From: Batillaria attramentaria
Lineage: Eukaryota > Mollusca > Gastropoda > Batillariidae
Direction of reading: 5' to 3'
DNA: 64,000 nucleotides
NCBI GenBank assembly: GCA_018292915.2
Contig: JACVVK020000394.1
Span: 388,501-452,500 of the forward strand
Shown here: in pieces, positions 57,512 to 64,000 of the stretch
Position numbering within the stretch: position 1 is the stretch's first letter
Layout of the letters: each line of letters starts with the position of its first letter
Translations under genes and position numbers: made by a program
Notes under the pieces: model-generated
The model's database searches: none
What the model was told of the DNA's origin: nothing
The model's input: only the letters and a program-made list of their open reading frames with translations

Positions 57512-58266
57512 TTCGTTTTGCCAATCAATCTTCATATGATTGTATAGTATCACGGTGGCTGTCTCACCCTTTGCGTTCACACGCACGCACAAATATCAAG
57601 CGTGCTTGCTAAATATGCAACGTCCATCTTTCTTAGAGCAGACTGCGACCGTGGTGTGGAGAACAAATTCATTATTGTCACACGCACCAGAGTGAATAGC
57701 TGGGTGGAAGTTTTGTTCAAGTTGCAGACCTTTAACACATCGTGTCTTTCATTCGTCAGTTTTCATGCCATGTGTCAACACTGCCGCTGACTGCCTGACC
57801 ATGGCGGTCGGTCAGTACCCACTGTGCTCCGACTGCACCATGTTCGTCAAGTGCGCCGCAGCCGCCAGTGGAATTCTCACGTGCCCCACCGGTCTCCAGT
57901 ATGACGTCAGTACCGGGGTCTGCAACTACGTTGGCCTAGCTGTGTGCGGGTGAGTACGGTCTGGTCTGCAAGTTGTGGGCTTAAAGGTCTGCGATTTCAA
58001 CAAAAAGCCACAAACAGTGTTTTTGTTGTTGTTGTTGTTGTTGTTGTTTTTGCAAAATGCACAGACAACTCTGTCACAGTTAGAGTTTTCAACGTCCCTG
58101 AAACCCCTATAAGAGTCGTGATTGCAGACCTTTTAATGTACTCATCCGGTGATAGCAAAGATCGGGCTGTGAGGGAAAAGCTGGCGATGCTTCATAATAT
58201 TTGGCTCCTGGAAGGGGCAGGGGTGGGGGCAAGGGGAACGGGGGGGGGGGGGGGGGGGGTTATAAA

Positions 58267-58340
<74 letters not shown>

Positions 58341-58536
58341 CAGGGGGGGGGGGGGGATGAGTGTAAATGAAATACGAGTAATCAGTATAAACCAAGACAT
58401 TCCAGTTTTTGTTTTTAGATAATTATTCAGAGTAATCATGTTTAACCCGCCGCGATGTTTTAACAGTAACGAAGTCGACGACGACAACAACAATGACGAC
58501 GGCAACAACAACAACAACAACAACAACAGCAGCAGC

Positions 58537-58580
<44 letters not shown>

Positions 58581-61144
58581 GGAAATCTAGGAAACATTAT
58601 AACTTGGCGTAGACAGAGCCCATTAATTCAGTCACAGTTGTTTAGTTTTCAGTAATTCTCAGATAACAATGTAACACTTTTCCGATTTGTGCTTTTGTTT
58701 CAGAACATCGCCTGCTGCCGCAACTAGCCCCACTAGCCCAACTAGCCCCACAAGCCCAACCAGCCCCACTAGTCCAACTAGCCCCACAAGCCCAACCAGC
58801 CCCACTAGCCCAACTAGCCCCACAAGCCCAACCAGCCACACTAGCCCAACTAGCCCCACAAGCCCAACCAGCCCCACTAGCCCAACTAGCCCCACAAGCC
58901 CAACCAGCCCCACTAGCCCCACAAGCCCAACCAGCCCCACTAGCCCAACTAGCCCCACAAGCCCAACCAGCCCCACTAGCCCAACTAGCCCCACAAGCCC
59001 AACCAGCCCCACTAGCCCAACTAGCCCCACAAGCCCAACCAGCCCGACTAGCCCCACAAGCCCAACCAGCCCCACTAGCCCAACTAGCCCCACAAGCCCA
59101 ACCAGCCCCACTAGCCCAACTAGCCCCACAAGCCCAACCAGCCCCACTAGCCCATCTAGCCCCACAAGCCCAACCAGCCCGACTAGCCCCACCAGCCCAA
59201 CTAGCCCCACCAGCCCCACAAGCCCAACTAGCCCCACAAGCCCAACTAGCCCCACAAGCCCAACTAGCCCCACAAGCCCAACTAGCCCGACCAGCCCAAC
59301 TAGCCCGATGAGCCCATTTGTGACGCTTGGCTGTAAGTTGAAAACACCCATTACTCTTTCTATAGTATCTGTCTGTATTCATTTTAGCCTGAGTAGCATC
59401 GTCCGTACAACGATGTTCCTATAGCGTAAGAATTTCAGTACAAGTATCTGTAAGCCTTCTTGTCTAACTGCTATGTCTTTGTATTGCTATTCTCAGAGAA
59501 TTCTCAACGCCTGATTGGTTCATGTCACTCCTGTACAAAGTGATATTGTGACCTAAATGGCATCCTCCCCCCCCCAAAAAAAAAAAAAAAAACCAAACAA
59601 ACAAACAAACAAAAAACAAAATGAAATAAATAAAATAAATAAAATCGAATAAAATCGATTAAAATAAAATAAAATAATTATGAAAAATGCAGTAAAATAA
59701 AATAAATATGAAAAATGCAGTAAAATAGAATAAAACGAAATGTTCAATTATACAATTAACTATTTTTGATTAATGAGACCACATGAAATATGCTCATACT
59801 ACGTAAGCTCTGCATCATAAACTTTTTTTTCCTTCTTCAGTCTTTAGTATGTGTCTGAACTCCGTGGCAATGTGCGCCACACAGCCCACCGGCCAGTACC
59901 CGTCTTGTAGCGACTGCACGAAGTTTTTCAAGTGTGCCGCCACCAGCAGCGCCGAGTTCACCTGCCCTTTCAGTCTCCAGTATGACGTGTCTATTGGTGT
60001 GTGCAACTACGTCGGAGTGGCAATGTGCGGGTGAGTACACAGCCTTCTTCTACGTCTGTAGAGTTGTCGTCATTAGCTTGCTTTACGTCCTATGGCTTTT
60101 AGCCTTTAAAGATCTAAGCTCCCAACAAAAAGCTTTCCTAAAGCGCACGGTTACACGACTGCCATTCTGCATGTTGCTGTGCTCGGCCGCCTGCTGGCGG
60201 GCAGCGGTTTTTTTTTCCGCACACGCAGCCTGCGGCGTTGCAAGGTTTGGGCAGTGATTGGTCAGTTGGCTGTACGGGGCTGCCTGTGGCTAGCTGGCTG
60301 CCAGGAAAAATAGGACGGCTTTCTATTGCCGCGCCGGCACCGGAAAGGGGGATTTGCCAGCTGGTAGCCAGCGATTTAATTAGGGTTTCCTGCGTTTCCA
60401 GCCCTGCAAGTGCCGATCCTGGCAACGTGTAGCAGCGGCCCTAAGTGTGAAAAAAATTTACTCTACACATGAGTCTTTGGCTGCCAGATTTTCTGATATT
60501 TTTTGGTGAATTTTAAAGCATTTCTAGGGGGTAATCTGCAACGTTATGTGAGGAATACACACATAGCGTTTTCCTCCAAATTTGCATCTGTGGCACGTGG
60601 CCGGCTTGCCCAATCTAGCTCTGTGATATCCGTGGTTGGGTTCCAGGAGCGTATGCAACTCTGCGGTACGACCGAAGAATTTTGGTGGGTGGGTGTTTGG
60701 GGGTTTAACGTCGTGGTCAGGAGTAAATGGTCTTAATGGTTAAAAAATACAACTGTGCACATTGAGGGGGAAGGGGCGATAGGGGTTGGGTGTGGGGGTG
60801 TGAGAGGGAGGGGGGGGGGAGGGCGAGGGAGTGGTGTGTGTGTGTGTGGGAGGGGGAGGGGGGAAGTCAGCTTAAGGGGGATGACAAGGGCTGGCTTCAG
60901 GTTGTGTTGAATGCTGACACTTTACCGCACGGAAGAGGACTATAAAGTATATAATTTGTTTTTTGTATTGTATTTTGTTTGTAAATTTCTGGCATGAATT
61001 ACTGCTATTATTATTATTATTTTTATCACCGTCATTATTATTACACTTCACAAGTAGTAGGAGTAGTAATGGTAGTTGTAGTCGTGATAGTAGTAGTACT
61101 TAATCATTCAACCTTGTATTTTCAGGACAAGCGCACCTTCATAA
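56307..61144 (+). CDS. Secreted chitin-binding protein: signal peptide, CBM14, Thr-Ser-Pro linker, CBM14
   Basis: Exons: 56307-56382, 57760-57949, 58704-59332, 59841-60030, 61126-61144. All are GT-AG with matching phases, 1104 nt in total (367 residues). Exon 1 from ATG 56307 encodes a signal peptide (MNRLWCLSAITLLACVAPSL). Exons 2 and 4 are both 190 nt and each encodes one peritrophin-A/CBM14 domain (pattern QYPxCSDCxxFxKCAA...CPxxLQYDVSxGVCNYV). Such domains bind chitin. Exon 3 is almost only Thr-Ser-Pro repeats, probably heavily O-glycosylated. An alternative upstream ATG (56250) lies outside the signal peptide. The last exon adds only TSAPS and a stop. AATAAA occurs near 61442. A matrix, cuticle or mucus protein is inferred. 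Confidence 0.85.
57431..57509. repeat. (AC)n microsatellite in intron 1 of the CBM14 gene
   Basis: About 40 AC units. Confidence 0.95.
58268..58338. repeat. (GT)n microsatellite between G-runs
   Basis: GT run flanked by poly-G runs (58240-58259, 58343-58356). Confidence 0.95.
58485..58580. repeat. (CAA)n/(CAG)n tract
   Basis: Mostly caa triplets with three cag, in intron 2 of the CBM14 gene. Confidence 0.95.
58721..59310 (+). repeat. Coding minisatellite: 9-bp Thr-Ser-Pro unit with 36-bp super-unit
   Basis: 'actagcccc', 'actagccca', 'acaagccca' and 'accagcccc' repeat with a higher-order period of 36 bp (12 residues) in most of the array. About 65 triplet units lie inside exon 3 of the CBM14 gene. 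The open frames on the minus strand over this region are consequences of the repeat. Confidence 0.95.
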
Positions 61145-61562
61145 AGAAAAAGTAACTACGTCATGCCAACCAGTCCCGCAGACACGGTAGCTGCGGAGAT
61201 GCTGATGACCTTCACCCCCATGCAGCTTTAGGGTCTGCGGACTAGCTGGAACATTTTTGGATAGATCCTGTAACACGTAGAGACAAAAACTCAGTATTGT
61301 TAACATTGTGTGTATCGTCGATGTGCTTGCTGTCATCCTGAGCGAAACGAAGACCACCAGACAACAAGAAAAGAAGAAAAGAAAGTATTTATTGTCTTTA
61401 TAATAGTAATTATTTCCGTGTGGCTGAGACATGAAAATGAAAATAAAACCACCGCTGTATACTATGCCAGATTGTTAGGGTTTGATTTTGCTCAATGCCT
61501 GCACAAAATAAACCTTACAATACTATGGTGTGGTGTTGTGTAGCCTGGCCTGGCGTGTGCTG
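61145..61562. other. 3' flank of the CBM14 gene
   Basis: Likely 3' UTR with AATAAA at about 61442 and again at about 61506. No further exon seen. Confidence 0.5.
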
Positions 61563-61563
61563 T

Positions 61564-61622
<59 letters not shown>

Positions 61623-61651
61623 GTGTGTGTGCGCGCGCGCGCGCGAGTGCA

Positions 61652-61693
<42 letters not shown>

Positions 61694-61759
61694 GTATTGT
61701 TGAAGTTTTCTCCTCTTTCAGTTGTCGTTCTATTTTCACGTCATATTCACACACACACA

Positions 61760-61803
<44 letters not shown>

Positions 61804-61812
61804 CACACACAC
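61563..61812. repeat. (GT)n ... (AC)n inverted microsatellite pair
   Basis: GT/GC tract 61563-61690, a 58-bp spacer, and AC/GCAC tract 61750-61812. Confidence 0.95.
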
Positions 61813-61950
61813 ACTCTTTGAAAAGCGAGTTTGTCAGTGGATGATGTACACTATGTAAAATGTATCAGCGGAAAAGCTGTATGTATAAGTGGGTCTCAAC
61901 CTGACATCGGATCCAAAGCCAAGGGATATGTTAGCGAATATGCGAATATA

Positions 61951-63259
61951 CGAGGGCCACTCATTATGTTTTGCAACCTGGCTTTTCAAGAACACTTACA
62001 ACCAGTCTGTCTACTCAAGGTTTTGGAAGAACCTCCCATCAGCCTGTACACAATTTGCCATCCCCTCAAACCAGCTGTCCATGACACCCGACCACGTTGA
62101 CTGGGGTAGGTCCAAAATGACACCCTCGAACAATGCTCGGGCATCTTCTGCGCTCCGAAACTGCTTTCCCTTCAACTGCCTCTTGACGGAAGGAAACAAA
62201 AAACAGTCACAGGGGGATAAGCCAGGGGAATATGGTGGGTGGGTAACCAGCTGAACATTATTTTCGGCTAGACAGTCCAGAGTTGCAGCTACTATGTGCG
62301 CTCTGGCACTACCATGATGAAGCAGTAGACCACGGACACCCGCTCGGGGATGCTGTTTGCACCATGCCCGGAAGACTTTAGGCAAACAGTGGTTAACATA
62401 CCAGTCAGCCGTAACCGTCTTTCTGTCCTCGAGCAGTATGGTGGCAAAGTGGCCAGATTTTGCAAAGAAACAGGCTATCATTTGTTTGGAAGCACTTCTG
62501 TTTCTTTTGAAGTTCAAATGTGGGTTCTCACCTGGGAAGACCCACACCGCCGACTTTTGCTTCGTTTCGGGGTCGTATTGGTATACCCAGGTTTCGTCTC
62601 CTGTTACGATGTCCCAGACCCGAGGGGACCTTCCTCCGTCAAATTTTCTTAGCATGTGGGTGCAGCAGTTCATCCTACCCCGATTCTGCTCTTCAGTCAG
62701 GTTGTAGGGCACCCAACGGGTACAACATTTACCTATGCCAAGGCAGTCGTGAAGGATGGAAATGAGATTTCCCGATGAAATCTCCATGATATCCTGTGTT
62801 ACAGCGTACATCATTTTTGGGTCCTTCTTAATCAGGGATTCTACCCTAGAGACGTTTTCTGGGGTAACGGTAGTTGCCATTCGACCACCACGGTGATCGT
62901 CTTCAACTGTTGTTTGGCCAGACATGAACCGTCGGAACCACCTAAAACCAATGGCTTTGGACGGAGATTGATCTCCAATACAGTGTTTTAAACTTTGAAA
63001 GCAGCCCTGAAAAGATTTTCTCCAGCAGTAGTCACAGTACATCATGGCTCGAAAATCCCTTCCTGAAAGGTCAACACTGCTGGCTAAAGACCCGTCACCC
63101 TTACTGCACATTTTGTCGCATGGAATATAAACGGTTGTACGGAATCAAGTAATTTTTGTTGTCATAAGTATTATGAAAGTGGTCTACGATGTGATGTAAA
63201 CAGCAAAGTAGTGACGCCATTAGTTCGTCCAGGTTGCAAAACATAATGAGAGGCCCTCG
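61951..63259 (-). mobile_element. Mariner element with TA target duplication
   Basis: 1309 bp. The terminal inverted repeats of about 31 bp start 'cgagggccactcattatgtt' (61951) and, from the other end, 'cgagggcctctcattatgtt'. They differ at one position. TA flanks both sides (61949-61950, 63260-63261). It contains one long transposase frame on the minus strand. Confidence 0.92.
62011..63111 (-). CDS. Mariner-family transposase, uninterrupted but catalytically altered
   Basis: 366 codons, slightly longer than the usual roughly 345. The N-terminal half is helix-turn-helix-like (FRWFRRFMSGQTTVEDDHRG), followed by the family motif 'WVPYNLTEEQ'. In the catalytic domain the first Asp is present (VTGDETWVYQ). 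The second, normally in 'HHDN', reads 'HHGS', so Asp is replaced by Gly. The third is present 34 residues later (SPCDCF), fitting the DD34D spacing. 'YSPDL' reads 'YSPGL'. The frame is open but the enzyme should be inactive for cleavage. It could bind the element ends. Confidence 0.88.
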   Translation of the reverse strand: MCSKGDGSLASSVDLSGRDFRAMMYCDYCWRKSFQGCFQSLKHCIGDQSPSKAIGFRWFRRFMSGQTTVEDDHRGGRMATTVTPENVSRVESLIKKDPKMMYAVTQDIMEISSGNLISILHDCLGIGKCCTRWVPYNLTEEQNRGRMNCCTHMLRKFDGGRSPRVWDIVTGDETWVYQYDPETKQKSAVWVFPGENPHLNFKRNRSASKQMIACFFAKSGHFATILLEDRKTVTADWYVNHCLPKVFRAWCKQHPRAGVRGLLLHHGSARAHIVAATLDCLAENNVQLVTHPPYSPGLSPCDCFLFPSVKRQLKGKQFRSAEDARALFEGVILDLPQSTWSGVMDSWFEGMANCVQADGRFFQNLE

Positions 63260-63261
63260 TA

Positions 63262-64000
63262 TTGACAAAGATCAGATTCTATTTCCATGTCGATTCCAAG
63301 CTGTGCATCATTAGATTCTTCGCGAACTCTCGACTCGGGCGGTTCACGTGACATTATTTAATCTTCGCCGTACGTCGCCTAGAAAACTTACGCAAACGCA
63401 CCCAAATTTTAAAGAAAAAAAAAAAAAAAAAAACCTTACGCGCCGTACATCGTGGGTGGTAATGGACCCATGCTTTTTTTTAAAGGGGTAGCCTAGGTAT
63501 AGGCGACTTCAAAACGTGGCACACGGGGTCGTCGGGTCAGGGCTTTTGCGCGTGCAACACGCGATTCGTGAGTGGTCCGTGTTTGGAGGTGCTGTGCGTG
63601 CGGCAGGCATGCACTAACGTGTTGTAAAAACTACTCAGTGTTTTATTCGGGTTGCACGCGTTCTTGTCGCGCTAGTCCACTGTTCATCTCCTGGTGGTCA
63701 GTTGCTGCCTGGCCGCCGGGGGGACCACACCTGCCCGCTCGTTGCATGTGTGGTCCCCCCGGCTGGCGTGCGTGCGCAGTTGGCTGTGCTTATTTTGTTT
63801 TATAGTACTTGTAGTTACACACAAATTTTATCTGCAAGTATAAATAACATTTGTGTATCTGCAAGTATTAATAACATTTGTGAGCTCCGACTGAGTGTGC
63901 TGTGTTTTGAGAAGGAAAAAGGCGTGTTACGCCTTGCCGTACATCGTGGGTGCAAACTCACTCGTACTTTTAAAGAAGGAACTGAACTGAACTATGTCAA
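63262..64000. other. Intergenic right end, no gene seen
   Basis: Contains an A-run (63414-63433), variants of 'gccgtacatcgtgggtg' (about 63442 and 63940), and a short duplicated 'ctgcaagtataaataacatttgtg' type sequence (63831-63883). No recognisable ORF. Confidence 0.4.

Noticed and set aside
58642..59382. Minus-strand 246- and 230-codon ORFs rich in Gly-Leu-Val or Gly-Ala-Ser-Trp
   Set aside because: They are the opposite strand of the Thr-Ser-Pro minisatellite, whose 9/36-bp period keeps several frames open. The plus strand has matching splice sites and CBM14 neighbours.

Overview
The window is animal nuclear DNA, most likely from a mollusc (probably a gastropod). The evidence is multi-exon genes with GT-AG introns, a TRIM-like RING/coiled-coil/propeller gene, a chitin-binding (CBM14) secreted protein with a mucin-like linker, very many (GT)n/(AC)n microsatellites, tRNA-derived SINEs with target-site duplications, and LTR and DNA transposons. 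The assignment to molluscs is an inference from gene content. No bacterial-type operons, CRISPR arrays, rRNA genes or convincing functional tRNA genes were seen.

Region by region: 1-8.2 kb is transposon-derived. A pogo/Tigger-like non-autonomous DNA element (920-8183) is split by a young LTR retrotransposon (1589-7790) that is internally deleted. 8.2-13.9 kb is repeat-rich intergenic sequence. 13.9-21.9 kb holds an eight-exon plus-strand TRIM-like gene; its modelled exons sum to 847 in-frame codons including the stop. 21.9-25.5 kb is intergenic with SINEs and dispersed repeats and a GC-rich possible promoter at 24.74-24.96 kb. 25.5-43.6 kb holds the most striking locus: shared plus-strand exons (a coiled coil, then a low-complexity linker), followed by five separate terminal exons. 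Each terminal exon opens with a 3' splice site in the same phase (phase 0), encodes five zinc fingers, and ends in its own stop. This is the architecture of Drosophila lola-type loci, where alternative 3' splicing swaps DNA-binding cassettes. Degenerate copies of cassette ends lie between the cassettes.

43.6-56.2 kb is intergenic: old dispersed repeats, a minus-strand broken ORF of an uncharacterised family, large GT/AC tracts, foldback elements and a 23-copy 50-bp minisatellite. 56.3-61.1 kb holds a five-exon secreted protein: signal peptide, CBM14, Thr-Ser-Pro minisatellite linker, CBM14. 61.95-63.26 kb is a mariner element with TA duplication and an uninterrupted transposase frame that has lost one catalytic aspartate.

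The three host genes are all on the plus strand and show no sign of acting together. The TRIM-like gene suggests ubiquitin ligase function, the zinc-finger locus suggests a family of DNA-binding isoforms, and the CBM14 gene suggests an extracellular chitin-matrix or mucus protein. All exon models are read from sequence only (splice sites and phase) and have no transcript support here.
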